Below are positions 49,831 through 60,137 of a stretch of 64,000 nucleotides of DNA, in pieces. Every line of letters begins with the position of its first letter. The first letter of the stretch is position 1. The notes beneath the pieces were generated by a model. The model was not told the DNA's origin. It did no database searches and was given only the letters and a program-made list of their open reading frames with translations. Made by a program: the position numbers and the translations under genes. The DNA is from Vibrio sp. STUT-A11 (lineage in GTDB: Bacteria; Pseudomonadota; Gammaproteobacteria; Enterobacterales; Vibrionaceae), in the NCBI RefSeq assembly GCF_026000435.1, contig NZ_AP026763.1, positions 682,001 through 746,000 on the forward strand. Reading direction: 5' to 3'.

Positions 49831-52800
49831 TTGTTTACTGTTTATCACTCCAATCAAGTCGACGTTCTTAAATCACTTCTTGTTGAACTGATTCGACTTA
49901 GTCCGCTGGAAAACCCGTTCGAAAAAGAACAAATTCTGGTGCAAAGCCCAGGTATGTCTCAGTGGCTGAAAATGGAACTGGCCAAAGAGTTTGGTGTGGC
50001 GGCGAACATCGATTTTCCGCTGCCCGCGACTTTTATTTGGGAAATGTTCACCCAGGTATTACCTGATGTGCCAAAACGCAGTGCATTTAACAAAGAAGCC
50101 ATGACGTGGAAGTTGATGCACCTGTTGCCAGGGCTTCTAAACCAAGAGACGTTTTCACCGTTGGCGCAATATCTCAAAGACGACAGTGATAACTCCAAGC
50201 TGTATCAGCTGGCTGAGAAAGTTGCCGACATTTTTGATGGCTACCTGGTATACCGTCCGGAATGGATCGCCAACTGGGAAGCGGGTCAGAGTGTGCCAGA
50301 GCTGGAAGACGAACATCCGTGGCAGCCAATTTTGTGGCAAGCATTGTACGATCACACGGTCTCGCTGGGGCAATCTCCTTATCATCGTGCCAACCTTTAT
50401 GAACATTTTATCGACACGTTAGAGAACTTTAACAGCAACTTCGACCATTTGCCCAAGCGTTTGTTTGTTTTTGGTATCTCCTCTTTACCACCACGTTACA
50501 TGGATGCGCTAAAAGCGATTGGTGAACACATCGACGTACATTTGATGTTTACCAACCCATGTCGTTACTACTGGGGTGAGGTTCGAGATCGCAAGTATCT
50601 GGCTCGTTTGGCTGCGAGACATCGTCAACATGTGGTATGGCAGGATGATCACTCCGAAACGCAAGGTGAAACCGAGCAGCTGAAAGGGTCTGTAGAAGAC
50701 AATGTGCTCGATGAACTGCACACCGATGTGGTCGGAAACAGTCTATTGGCTTCGATGGGCAAACTTGGCCGCGACAACATGTATCTGCTTTCTCAGCTGG
50801 AGTCCCATGAGATTGAAGCGTTTGTTGATGTCGATCGAGACAGTCTGCTCCATCAACTGCAAGCAGATATTTTAAACCTTGAAGAACACCAGGACGACCA
50901 GCAGATTGAGCATAGTGGCCACAAGCAAGTGGTTAGTCTGGGCGACAAATCGCTAAGTCTACACGCTTGTCACAGCCCAATGCGTGAAGTTGAAGTGCTT
51001 CATGATCAACTTCTGGCGATGTTCGATGCCGATCCGAGCTTAAAGCCACGCGATATTATCGTCATGGTGGCGGACATCAACGCCTACAGTCCCGCGATTC
51101 AGGCAGTATTTGGTAATGCGCCGGGTGAGCGTTTTATTCCGTATTCGATTTCAGACCGAACGGCGGATCAGGAGAGCCCGATTCTTGCGGCATTTATGCA
51201 TTTGGTCAATTTACCCAATACGCGCTGCTTGGCATCGGAATTACTTGAACTGCTGGAAACTCCGGCGATCTTGAAGCGTTTTGAGCTCAGTGAAGACGAT
51301 TTCTTACAAGCCAAACAGTGGGTTGAAGCCTCGGGTATTCGTTGGGGATTGGATGCCAATACCGGACGCGAATTTGAACTGCCGGAAACGCGTCAAAACA
51401 CCTGGCAGTTTGGCATTCAGCGAATGTTACTGGGTTATGCGATGCCAGAATCCGCAGGCTTGTTTGAAACCGAGCAAGGCAGTTTATCTCCTTACAACGA
51501 AGTGCAAGGCATGGGCGCAGAGCTTGCGGGCAAGTTAGCGCACTTTATCCAACAAGTTAGCACCTATCGCAGCAAACTCGCCCATGTTCAGACGATTGAT
51601 GGCTGGCGAGAAACGTTAGTTACACTGTTGGATGACTTCTTCTCCGTCGAGTTGGAAGGCGAAATGGCGCTCAAATCCATTCGCGATACGCTTAGCCAAC
51701 TGAAAGAACAGCTCGCCGATGCCGCATTCGAAGAGGCATTGTCACCAGCAATCATCAGCCAATATTTGCAAGATAAACTGTCCGGTACGCGAGTCAGCCA
51801 GCGTTTCCTTGCCGGACAAGTGAACTTCTGTACCCTGATGCCAATGCGTTCGATTCCATTTAGAACGGTCTGTCTGCTCGGAATGAATGATGGCGTGTAT
51901 CCGCGTTCCATGCCGCCGGAAGGTTTTGACTTGATGACGGGTAGAACCAAGCCGGGTGACCGTTCACGACGAGATGATGACCGCTATCTATTTCTCGAAG
52001 CGATGCTTTCCGCACAGCAAACGCTGTACATCAGTTATGTCGGTCGTTCGATTCAAGACAACACCGAGCGCGTACCGTCAGTGCTGGTTTCTGAGTTGAT
52101 GGAATACTGTCACCAAAATTACTGTTTAGGTGGTGATGAAGGTTTACTGGTTGATGATTCTGGTGACAACTTGTTGAAAGCGCTGGTCAATACGCATGCC
52201 ATGGTGCCGTTTAGCCCAAGTGCCTTTCAGGGGATGCATTCCAGCTACGCCAAAGAGTGGATTCCGGCGGCGTTAACCCAAAGTAGCCAATCTCAAGGCT
52301 ACGTTCGTCATGACTTTAATCGCGCATTGGACGATTATCTGCTGGGAGCCACGTTCCCACTAGAGCTTGATTTAGTCGAGCTGCAACGTTTCTGGCGTTT
52401 ACCGGTACAGTACTTTTTTAATCGCCGATTAAAAGTGGTATTTGAGCCACCATTGCCAGTCATGGAAGACGATGAGCCATTTGTACTCGGTGGCCTGGAA
52501 AGCTATCAAATGCGTGATGAGCTATTAGAAACCTTGCTCGAAACCACGTTGATGCAACCAGAAAAGAAAACAGATGTGCTTAAGCACTTTATGAGTCAAC
52601 AACGTGCGCAAGGTAAGTTACCAGTCGGTGCGTTTGGTGATATCGAGTTTGAAACCAACCGAGTTCAGGCTGAAGAGCTGGTGGACAAACTGGCGTTTTT
52701 ATCTGGCGCACCACAAGATGATTTAGAAATCGATCTGACCTTTGACGCGTTATTCGAAGGCAATGAAGGCGATGAGAAAAAAGTTCGCCTGACTGGCTGG

Positions 52801-53322
52801 CTTACTCAGTGTTACCAATCCGGATTGATTCGCTACCGAAGTGGCAGGGTGCGATCGCAGGATTATCTGGCAGCTTGGATTGATCACCTTGCCATGTCAG
52901 CCTCTGGCCATGCCAAGAAAACCCATATTATTGGCTATGACCGCAAAGAAGGTGCGGTTCATTTAATCTACCCGGAAATTGCTGATGCATCGTATGCCAA
53001 GCAATTACTTACGGAATTGGTTCGTCTGTTCTTCGAAGGTATGACTAAGCCTTTGCCCTATTTCCCCCAAACCGCTTTGGCATGTGTTGAAGCTGGCTTT
53101 AGTCGTGGACAGTGGGCTGACGACGAAGAGAAATCTTTAAAGAAAATGGCAGATACATTCAATGATGGCTACATGAGCACGGGTGAGGGCAATAACGCTT
53201 ATATTGCGCGAATTTGGTCTGCGTGGAGTGATAACTTAGCCACAGAAGTACGCTTGTTAACGGCGTTGGTTCTGCAAGGCGCTCGATTAGTCGTGCAAGA
53301 TGCAGATGATATAAAAGAATAA
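49831..53322 (+). CDS. recC: exodeoxyribonuclease V subunit gamma (RecC)
   Basis: The 1163-residue Chi-reading subunit of RecBCD. The N-terminal sequence FTVYHSNQVDVL, then ILVQSPGMSQWLKM and AANIDFPLPATFIWEMF, matches E. coli RecC closely. RecC has a helicase-like fold without active Walker motifs and a nuclease-like domain without catalytic residues. Start is TTG at 49831, the first base of the conserved N-terminus, with a weak ribosome site. E. coli recC is about 1122 residues; the extra length here is spread over loops. Followed, after 306 bp, by recB; no ptrA between. Confidence 0.96.
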   Translation: MFTVYHSNQVDVLKSLLVELIRLSPLENPFEKEQILVQSPGMSQWLKMELAKEFGVAANIDFPLPATFIWEMFTQVLPDVPKRSAFNKEAMTWKLMHLLPGLLNQETFSPLAQYLKDDSDNSKLYQLAEKVADIFDGYLVYRPEWIANWEAGQSVPELEDEHPWQPILWQALYDHTVSLGQSPYHRANLYEHFIDTLENFNSNFDHLPKRLFVFGISSLPPRYMDALKAIGEHIDVHLMFTNPCRYYWGEVRDRKYLARLAARHRQHVVWQDDHSETQGETEQLKGSVEDNVLDELHTDVVGNSLLASMGKLGRDNMYLLSQLESHEIEAFVDVDRDSLLHQLQADILNLEEHQDDQQIEHSGHKQVVSLGDKSLSLHACHSPMREVEVLHDQLLAMFDADPSLKPRDIIVMVADINAYSPAIQAVFGNAPGERFIPYSISDRTADQESPILAAFMHLVNLPNTRCLASELLELLETPAILKRFELSEDDFLQAKQWVEASGIRWGLDANTGREFELPETRQNTWQFGIQRMLLGYAMPESAGLFETEQGSLSPYNEVQGMGAELAGKLAHFIQQVSTYRSKLAHVQTIDGWRETLVTLLDDFFSVELEGEMALKSIRDTLSQLKEQLADAAFEEALSPAIISQYLQDKLSGTRVSQRFLAGQVNFCTLMPMRSIPFRTVCLLGMNDGVYPRSMPPEGFDLMTGRTKPGDRSRRDDDRYLFLEAMLSAQQTLYISYVGRSIQDNTERVPSVLVSELMEYCHQNYCLGGDEGLLVDDSGDNLLKALVNTHAMVPFSPSAFQGMHSSYAKEWIPAALTQSSQSQGYVRHDFNRALDDYLLGATFPLELDLVELQRFWRLPVQYFFNRRLKVVFEPPLPVMEDDEPFVLGGLESYQMRDELLETLLETTLMQPEKKTDVLKHFMSQQRAQGKLPVGAFGDIEFETNRVQAEELVDKLAFLSGAPQDDLEIDLTFDALFEGNEGDEKKVRLTGWLTQCYQSGLIRYRSGRVRSQDYLAAWIDHLAMSASGHAKKTHIIGYDRKEGAVHLIYPEIADASYAKQLLTELVRLFFEGMTKPLPYFPQTALACVEAGFSRGQWADDEEKSLKKMADTFNDGYMSTGEGNNAYIARIWSAWSDNLATEVRLLTALVLQGARLVVQDADDIKE

Positions 53323-53356
53323 TTAAGACAATGGGTTAAAGAAAAAAAAGAGTAGG

Positions 53357-53407
53357 GTGGCCGCCAGAAAATCATTATTTTGTGTAGGGCGTTCGCTGTA
53401 CGGCCAC
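53357..53407. repeat. recC-recB gap stem-loop unit 1
   Basis: GTGGCCGCCAGAAA opens the unit and GTACGGCCAC closes it; GTGGCCG and CGGCCAC pair over 7 bp. The same opening and closing sequences recur in unit 2 at 53451-53506. See that entry; the pair fills most of the 306-bp gap. Confidence 0.55.
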
Positions 53408-53450
53408 AAGGTCAGAGGGACCATGATACTTTTGCTTAATTCATTTGAGT

Positions 53451-53506
53451 GTTGCCGCCAGAAAGGCTTGGCTTATCTCGTGAGGCGCATACTAACGGTA
53501 CGGCAG
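53451..53506. repeat. recC-recB gap stem-loop unit 2
   Basis: GTTGCCGCCAGAAA opens and GTACGGCAG closes the unit, so it is a diverged copy of unit 1 with TGCCG/CGGCA arms. The two units are 43 bp apart in the same direction. They lie downstream of recC and upstream of the recB promoter region (53580-53628). Possible functions are mRNA processing or partial termination. Confidence 0.55.
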
Positions 53507-53628
53507 ATGGATAACCGTGAGAAAGATCCCACAAAGCTCTAAATTATCCAGCTTGTTAAACATATAAATAGAATTTTTAACGATAGATCACACTTCTATC
53601 AGTTGATAATCCGGAGAGATTCAGCGTT

Positions 53629-56600
53629 ATGGATCAAATGTCAGGTGCAGACTTACCTAACCATGCGTTAGATAAAACTGAACAACCTCAGCCAACGCCA
53701 CTAGAAGCGATGACGTTCCCTCTACATGGTGCGAGGTTAATTGAGGCTTCAGCGGGTACGGGCAAAACCTTCACTATTGCGGGTTTATACCTGCGCCTTT
53801 TGCTTGGCCATGGTAGTGCGGAGACCAAGCATCGCGTCCCGCTTACCGTCGATCAAATTCTGGTGGTGACCTTTACCGAAGCGGCAACAGCGGAGTTGCG
53901 CGATCGTATTAGGGCGAGAATCCATGATGCGCGTATCGCTTTTGCTCGCGGACACAGCTCCGATCCAGTCATCCAGCCTTTGCTTAGTGAGTTCGACGAT
54001 CACAAACAAGCGGCAGATATTCTTCTCCAGGCAGAGCGTCAAATGGATGAGGCTGCGGTCTACACCATTCATGGTTTCTGCCAGCGCATGCTGACACAAA
54101 ATGCTTTTGAATCCGGTAGCCGATTTAATAACGAGTTTGTGACAGACGAAAGCCACCTTAAAGCTCAGGTAGTGGCTGACTATTGGCGACGTAACTTCTA
54201 CCCATTGCCGTTTACTTTGGCGGGAGAAGTTCGTCAGTTGTGGGGGTCTCCATCAGCACTGTTGTATGACATCAGCAATTACTTAACAGGCGCACCGTTA
54301 AGCCTTTCTGTACCTGCAATGCAGGGCAATTTAGCTGATTTGCATACGGAAAATCTGAAAAAAATAGATGAGCTGAAAGCATTATGGCGTGATAGTCAGG
54401 ATGATTTATTAGCGCTGATTTCGGACTCCGACATCAACAAACGCAGCTACAGCAAAAAATCGCTACCGACTTGGCTGGAGGTGGTGAACGCTTGGGCCGC
54501 CACCGAAACCACAGGTTACGATTATCCCGACAAACTGGAGAAGTTTGCGCAAAATATTCTCCTGGAAAAAACACCTAAAGGTAGTGCGCCGCAGCACGCT
54601 GTTTTTGCAGCGATTGAAACATTTCTTGCCAATCCAATCAGCTTAAAAGCGCCACTGCTGGCCCATGCGATTGAACACTGTCGCGTGATGTTAGCCAATG
54701 CGAAAAATCAAAAGCAGTGGCTCTCTTTCGATGACCTGCTGACTCAACTTTCTGCCTCTATCGATAGCGATGAAAGCGAGCTATTGGCAGAGCGAATTCG
54801 CACTTTGTATCCGGTCGCGATGATTGATGAATTCCAAGATACCGACCCGTTGCAATACAGTATTTTTAGTCGTATCTATCTGAACAACCCAGAATGCGGT
54901 TTGTTTATGATTGGTGACCCGAAACAGGCGATATATGGTTTCCGTGGCGCAGACATTTTCACTTATATTAAAGCGCGTAACCAAGTCAGTGCTCACTACA
55001 CACTAGGCACTAACTGGCGTTCAAGTGCTGATATGGTACAAGCTGTGAACCAGGTATTTGCCTTGCCAGACAGCCCGTTTATCTATGATTCGGACATTCC
55101 GTTCTTGCCGGTTAACTACAGCCCAAATGCCGAAAAACGCATTTGGACCATGGGTGGTCAAAAGCAACCTGCTTTGACTTACTGGTTGCAAGAAGCAGAC
55201 GATAAGCCGTTGCCGAAAGGCGAGTATTTGACTCGAATGGCGGAGGCAACCGCGAGCCAAATCCAAACGATTTTGACTCAGGCTCAGCTGGGGCAAGCGT
55301 GTCTGGTGAACGGTGAAAAAGAGAAAGCCGTTCAAGCTGGCGATATCGCGGTACTGGTTCGTACTGGTAGCGAAGGCCGAATGATTAAACAAGCGTTGGC
55401 TGATCAAGGCATTGCCAGTGTGTATCTGTCTAACCGAGACAGCGTGTTTACCAGCTCGGTTGCTCAAGATTTACAACGCCTTCTACAAGCGGTGTTGACT
55501 CCGGAAAATGACAGGGCGCTACGTGCCAGTCTCGCCTCTGAACTGTTTGCGTTGGACGCTGCCAGTCTGGATGCACTGAATAATGATGAAACCGTATGGG
55601 AAAACGCGGTTAATGAGTTCAAAGAATATCGCAAACTTTGGGTTCAACGTGGGGTATTACCCATGCTGCGAGCGGTGATCAGCAAGCGGCATATTGCCGA
55701 ACGATTGTTAGAAGAAGGTGCAAGCTCACAAGGAGAAAATGGTGAGCGAGTACTTACCGATTTAATGCACATCGGTGAACTCCTGCAACAAGCCAGCAAT
55801 GAACTGGACAGCGACCACGGGCTGCTGCGCTGGTTGGCTCAGTCTATCAGTGATGCGGAAAATGGTTTGGGCGGCAGTGACGACCAAATCCAACGTTTGG
55901 AGTCCGAGCGTAATTTGGTGCAAATCGTCACTATTCACAAATCAAAAGGCTTGGAATATGACCTTGTGTTTCTGCCATTTGTGTTCAGCTATCGAGAAGC
56001 CAGCGAAGCCAAATACTACGACGCCGCCAATGATCGCACTGTTCTGGATATAACCGGTAACGACGCATCAATGCAGCAAGCGGACAAAGAGCGTTTAGCG
56101 GAAGACTTACGCTTGATATACGTGGCACTAACGCGAGCTGTGTATGCGTGTTTTATTGGTGCCTCACCTTTGCGCAATGGCCGTTCGACCAAAGAGCCAA
56201 CCGGTGTACACCGCTGTGCGATTGGCTATTTGATTCAAAATGGTCAAGAAGGTGGCATTAACGATTTGCACCAAGGTTTAGCAAAGCAACAAGACGAGCT
56301 TGATTGTGTCGTTTTAGGGGGGCCGCCTAAGCAGCTTGAAGAGATGTACGTCGCGCCACAAGAAAAGGTGTGTGATCTTAGCGCTAAAGAACTACAAAAC
56401 CCTATCGACAGAAACTGGCGTATCACAAGTTATTCTGGCTTGGTCAAGCAAGGCTCTCATCACGCCGAGCATGATGCCACGATTGAGATTACGGGTTTTG
56501 ATATCGACTCATCTGACGAGCAAGACGAAGCGGATTTGGTGGAGCCAGAGCGTTCTATTTTTACCTTCCCTCGTGGTGCGCGTCCGGGGACGTTCCTTCA

Positions 56601-57312
56601 CAGCTTATTCGAGGAAATTGAGTTTACTCAGCCAGCCACGACGGAAGAGAATACCCAAATCATTCTCGGTTTGATGGAAAGTGAGCAGTTGGATGAAGAG
56701 TGGTTGCCCATTTTACAACAGCTGATTGATACTGTGCTTGCCACGCCGCTAGATGGTAAGTCATTGCTGCTTAATCAAAAAGCACCATCGCAGCGTTTGG
56801 TGGAGATGGAGTTTCTTCTGCCAATTGAAGTGTTGTCCGCTCCGGCGCTGAACCGTGTGATTCAACGACATGACCCATTGTCTGCCAAAGCGGGAGATTT
56901 AGGTTTCCAAACGGTTCAAGGCATGCTCAAAGGCTTTATCGACTTGGTGTTTGAGCATCAAGGCAAGTACTACGTGCTGGACTGGAAATCGAACCACCTT
57001 GGCGACGATGTGACGCATTATCATGGTGAGGCACTAAAATCTGCCATGGCGGATCACCGTTACGATTTGCAGTATCAGATTTATGCTTTAGCACTGCATC
57101 GATTTTTGCGCAGTCGGCTGGCTAATTATCAATACGATCAGCATTTTGGTGGCGTGTATTACTTGTTCTTACGCGGCATGGATGGGCAAAGCGATCACGG
57201 TATTTTTTCCGCCAAACCAACGTTAGAATTTTTACATGAGATGGATCGTTTGATTGATGGTCAAACACTGGAAACACGATCGACTCAGGCTGGGCAGATG
57301 GAGCTACTGTAA
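53629..57312 (+). CDS. recB: exodeoxyribonuclease V subunit beta (RecB)
   Basis: The 1227-residue 3'-5' helicase and nuclease of RecBCD. The UvrD-type Walker A is ASAGTGKT (residues 40-47), helicase motif II is MIDEFQDTDPLQY, and motif VI LIYVALTRAV. The C-terminal nuclease site has aspartates 1105 (GFIDLVF) and 1118 and lysine 1120 (LDWKSN), which correspond to E. coli D1067, D1080 and K1082. Ribosome site CGGAGAG. The stop overlaps the recD start by one base. Confidence 0.97.
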   Translation: MDQMSGADLPNHALDKTEQPQPTPLEAMTFPLHGARLIEASAGTGKTFTIAGLYLRLLLGHGSAETKHRVPLTVDQILVVTFTEAATAELRDRIRARIHDARIAFARGHSSDPVIQPLLSEFDDHKQAADILLQAERQMDEAAVYTIHGFCQRMLTQNAFESGSRFNNEFVTDESHLKAQVVADYWRRNFYPLPFTLAGEVRQLWGSPSALLYDISNYLTGAPLSLSVPAMQGNLADLHTENLKKIDELKALWRDSQDDLLALISDSDINKRSYSKKSLPTWLEVVNAWAATETTGYDYPDKLEKFAQNILLEKTPKGSAPQHAVFAAIETFLANPISLKAPLLAHAIEHCRVMLANAKNQKQWLSFDDLLTQLSASIDSDESELLAERIRTLYPVAMIDEFQDTDPLQYSIFSRIYLNNPECGLFMIGDPKQAIYGFRGADIFTYIKARNQVSAHYTLGTNWRSSADMVQAVNQVFALPDSPFIYDSDIPFLPVNYSPNAEKRIWTMGGQKQPALTYWLQEADDKPLPKGEYLTRMAEATASQIQTILTQAQLGQACLVNGEKEKAVQAGDIAVLVRTGSEGRMIKQALADQGIASVYLSNRDSVFTSSVAQDLQRLLQAVLTPENDRALRASLASELFALDAASLDALNNDETVWENAVNEFKEYRKLWVQRGVLPMLRAVISKRHIAERLLEEGASSQGENGERVLTDLMHIGELLQQASNELDSDHGLLRWLAQSISDAENGLGGSDDQIQRLESERNLVQIVTIHKSKGLEYDLVFLPFVFSYREASEAKYYDAANDRTVLDITGNDASMQQADKERLAEDLRLIYVALTRAVYACFIGASPLRNGRSTKEPTGVHRCAIGYLIQNGQEGGINDLHQGLAKQQDELDCVVLGGPPKQLEEMYVAPQEKVCDLSAKELQNPIDRNWRITSYSGLVKQGSHHAEHDATIEITGFDIDSSDEQDEADLVEPERSIFTFPRGARPGTFLHSLFEEIEFTQPATTEENTQIILGLMESEQLDEEWLPILQQLIDTVLATPLDGKSLLLNQKAPSQRLVEMEFLLPIEVLSAPALNRVIQRHDPLSAKAGDLGFQTVQGMLKGFIDLVFEHQGKYYVLDWKSNHLGDDVTHYHGEALKSAMADHRYDLQYQIYALALHRFLRSRLANYQYDQHFGGVYYLFLRGMDGQSDHGIFSAKPTLEFLHEMDRLIDGQTLETRSTQAGQMELL

Positions 57313-59471
57313 TGACGACCAATCACAATCTTCCATCGAACCAAGAGAGCCTGCTGGGAACACTTGAACGCTTGGCACACAAAGGTGCGATTCGTCAGCT
57401 CGACTACCAATTTGCACGCTTTCTTTATGCTCAAACTGATGATGCGCAGAGTGAATCACAAACAGATGGTCAGGCATTAGCGTTTATCGCTGGTGTCGTC
57501 AGTAGTGAGCTTGGTAAAGGACATATCTGTTTGCCTCTCTTCGATACGCAAGGTCAGCCTACAGATTTGGCCAGTAAGTTGGGGCTGTTCGGTGAGGCCG
57601 CGTTAACGCTTAACGCTCAATTGCAAGCTATTGGCTGGTTCCAATTATTGCAAAGCTCAACACTAGTTGGAGCTCTGGGAGAAGCCTTACCACTAATGTT
57701 CGATGGTGAGCGTTTGTATTTACATCGTTATTGGCACTACGAAGTAACTCTGGCGGAAAAGCTCAATCAACTGGGCGCGGCGGTTAACTTACAGCCGCAA
57801 GAGTTTGCTCGATTATCTGAGCTTCTTCACCACCTCTTTGCGCGTCAATACCATTTTCTTTTTAACGCGGTTGCCAAAGCCACTGAAGCTGGGAATAGTA
57901 ACCAAGTTCTGCGTCAGCAATTGGTGTGTGACCACCTTGATGTGGTCGCAAGCGACGCGTTGGATTGGCCAGCGATTGATGCACTTTTAAGCCAAGCCAA
58001 TAAAGTTCAGGACTTACAACCTCTGGATGACCTCGTGCCACTTTCTGCTTGTGTAAACTGGCAAAAAGTCGCGGCCGCAGTCGCGCTAACCCGTCGCTTT
58101 GCGGTGATTTCTGGTGGACCGGGAACTGGTAAAACGACTACGGTAACCAAATTGCTTGCCGCGCTGATAGAGCAGGCCGCACAAGAGAAGAACCTAACCA
58201 TTAAGCTGGTGGCTCCGACGGGTAAAGCGGCTGCACGATTGACTGAGTCGATTGGTAAAGCAGTGCAAGAGCTACCTGTTTCTCCTGAGTTAAAAGCCAA
58301 AATTCCGACTGAATCGAGCACTTTGCATCGTTTGTTAGGTGCGATTCCTAATAGCGCGGAGTTTCGTCATAACAAGCAGAACCCGCTGCATCTGGATATT
58401 CTAGTGATAGATGAAGCGTCGATGGTTGATTTACCCATGATGTACAAAGTGGTCGATGCATTACCCAAGCATGCTCGACTCATCCTGCTTGGCGATAAAG
58501 ATCAGCTCGCCTCGGTAGAAGCAGGGGCAGTGTTGGGTGATATTTGCTCGTTCCACGCTTTGGGTTATGGCAAAGAGCAGGCTTCGGCCATCGCAAAGCT
58601 GACTGGTTTTGACACCTTGGCTCACAGTAGCAACAGTGCGTCGAGTATTGCAGACAGTCTGTGTATGCTGCAAAAAAGTTACCGATTTGATGCGCGCTCG
58701 GGGATTGGTCAATTGGCAAAAGCGGTGAACTTGGGTTCTGCTGCCAGTGTTGACAGTGTCTGGGCGCGAGATTTTTCTGATATCGAGCATTTTGCTCTGA
58801 GTAGTGAAAACTACAATCAGATGATGCAGACGTTAGTTCAAGAATACGGCCGTTATTTAAAGCGTATCAGCCAAGCCGAAATCGATCCAAATACCGGAGA
58901 GTCTGAATATTTAACCCGAAAAGCCAAAGCGGTGTTAGATACCTTCAACCAGTGCCGACTGCTTTGTGCGGTTCGTGAAGGTGACTTCGGTGTAGCAGGG
59001 TTAAACCAGCGTATAGAGAAAGCACTTGCAGCGCGTAAGCTGATTCAGGTGCAGGATGAGATTTGGTATCACGGCAGACCTGTGATGGTTACGCGCAATG
59101 ATCACGGATTAGGTTTGTACAACGGTGATATTGGTATTTGTATGCTTGATGACAGCGAGGAAGAGCCGCGATTAAAAGTGTTTTTCGAACTACCAGATGG
59201 CAGTGTGAAATCTGTATTGCCAAGCCGGGTGCCAGAGCATGAAACGGCTTACGCCATGACGATACATAAATCACAAGGCAGTGAATTTGATTACACCCTG
59301 ATGATTTTGCCACCGGACTTCAGCCCGATTTTAACCCGCGAATTGATTTACACAGGGATAACCCGAGCCAAGAAACGGTTAGCGCTTTATGCTGAGCTGA
59401 ATGTGCTTAAACGAGGAATAAAGGTGAAAACAACGCGAGCCAGTGGATTGGTGCAGCGACTAGCTAACTAA
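57312..59471 (+). CDS. recD: exodeoxyribonuclease V subunit alpha (RecD)
   Basis: The 719-residue 5'-3' helicase of RecBCD. Walker A GGPGTGKT is at residues 268-275, followed by LVAPTGKAAARL, DEASMVDLPM and LGDKDQLASVE, then the C-terminal motif TIHKSQGSEFDYT. Length exceeds E. coli RecD (608), mainly from insertions around residues 430-520. Coupled to recB through TAATG. Ends with the strong terminator at 59477-59505. Confidence 0.97.
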   Translation: MTTNHNLPSNQESLLGTLERLAHKGAIRQLDYQFARFLYAQTDDAQSESQTDGQALAFIAGVVSSELGKGHICLPLFDTQGQPTDLASKLGLFGEAALTLNAQLQAIGWFQLLQSSTLVGALGEALPLMFDGERLYLHRYWHYEVTLAEKLNQLGAAVNLQPQEFARLSELLHHLFARQYHFLFNAVAKATEAGNSNQVLRQQLVCDHLDVVASDALDWPAIDALLSQANKVQDLQPLDDLVPLSACVNWQKVAAAVALTRRFAVISGGPGTGKTTTVTKLLAALIEQAAQEKNLTIKLVAPTGKAAARLTESIGKAVQELPVSPELKAKIPTESSTLHRLLGAIPNSAEFRHNKQNPLHLDILVIDEASMVDLPMMYKVVDALPKHARLILLGDKDQLASVEAGAVLGDICSFHALGYGKEQASAIAKLTGFDTLAHSSNSASSIADSLCMLQKSYRFDARSGIGQLAKAVNLGSAASVDSVWARDFSDIEHFALSSENYNQMMQTLVQEYGRYLKRISQAEIDPNTGESEYLTRKAKAVLDTFNQCRLLCAVREGDFGVAGLNQRIEKALAARKLIQVQDEIWYHGRPVMVTRNDHGLGLYNGDIGICMLDDSEEEPRLKVFFELPDGSVKSVLPSRVPEHETAYAMTIHKSQGSEFDYTLMILPPDFSPILTRELIYTGITRAKKRLALYAELNVLKRGIKVKTTRASGLVQRLAN

Positions 59472-59476
59472 AAACT

Positions 59477-59505
59477 AAAAGACCGAGCATTAAGCTCGGT
59501 CTTTT
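59477..59505 (+). terminator. recD terminator
   Basis: AAAAGACCGAGC and GCTCGGTCTTTT form a perfect 12-bp stem around ATTAA, immediately after the recD stop. Confidence 0.95.
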
Positions 59506-59558
59506 ACCAGTCTGGATCAGTAAATGGTCAATTTATTGACCCAGGTTAATGGTGTTAT

Positions 59559-59747
59559 TTATCCGCGTTTGGTAAACGCGTTAGTAAACGACACGCTTCG
59601 GATTTTATACTGCTTCTGGTGGGAAAGGATAAAGTTGCGAATAGAATCATTTACTGGGAACACACAGTGCACGTCTAATCCTTCTAAAAACTGATGGTCA
59701 GCCATATCCCAGAAGCTTTGAAGTGAATTACAAACGATGGTTCTCAT
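59559..59747 (-). CDS. small hypothetical protein
   Basis: A 62-residue protein (MRTIVCNSLQSFWDMADHQF start) with amino-acid composition like a real protein, not a shadow: it is the only reasonable ORF in a 666-bp gap and is not opposite another gene. It has no signal peptide or membrane segment and no recognised domain. The ribosome site is weak. It is on the opposite strand to recD. I recall no function. Confidence 0.55.
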   Translation of the reverse strand: MRTIVCNSLQSFWDMADHQFLEGLDVHCVFPVNDSIRNFILSHQKQYKIRSVSFTNAFTKRG

Positions 59748-60071
59748 AACAGTGCTCGTCTCGGCTTATTAAAAGTCAGATCAACAACTGTCCTTGATGT
59801 GTAATACCGGGTTAGCTAGTTACTCAGTACCTGGCATTTTAGGGTGAAGGATGCATATAGTCCAAGTTGTCACTCATCTTGAGTTTATCTGGCTATATCA
59901 TCACCTAGATCCATTAATTTTGGTTAAAAACCAATCACTAGAGGTCGGAGTATAGCCAAGCATTTGTATATTGAAAAGGTAAAAATGGAACTAATGTCAA
60001 TGTAATGCATTGCACATTATGTCGACAATCTGGCTGGTCGCATAAAACTATTATTCCTGGAGGGGAAGCAA
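59748..60071. other. intergenic region beside the small hypothetical gene
   Basis: About 320 bp between the start of the small gene and the argA terminator. No ORF on the plus strand has family likeness; no repeat or hairpin stands out. It should carry the promoter of the small gene. Confidence 0.4.
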
Positions 60072-60097
60072 CAAAACCTGAAAACATTCAGGTTTTG
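60072..60097 (-). terminator. argA terminator
   Basis: CAAAACCTGAA and TTCAGGTTTTG form a perfect 11-bp stem with loop AACA; the minus strand continues with TTGC. It begins 41 bp after the argA stop. Confidence 0.8.
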
Positions 60098-60137
60098 TCA
60101 TCGAGATGGTTACAAGTAGCGTTGTTAACGTTTAGGA

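Noticed and set aside
53357..53542. 61-codon ORF in the recC-recB gap
   Set aside because: Starts with GTG inside the repeat unit without a ribosome site and has no protein-like features; the stem-loop repeats explain the sequence better.
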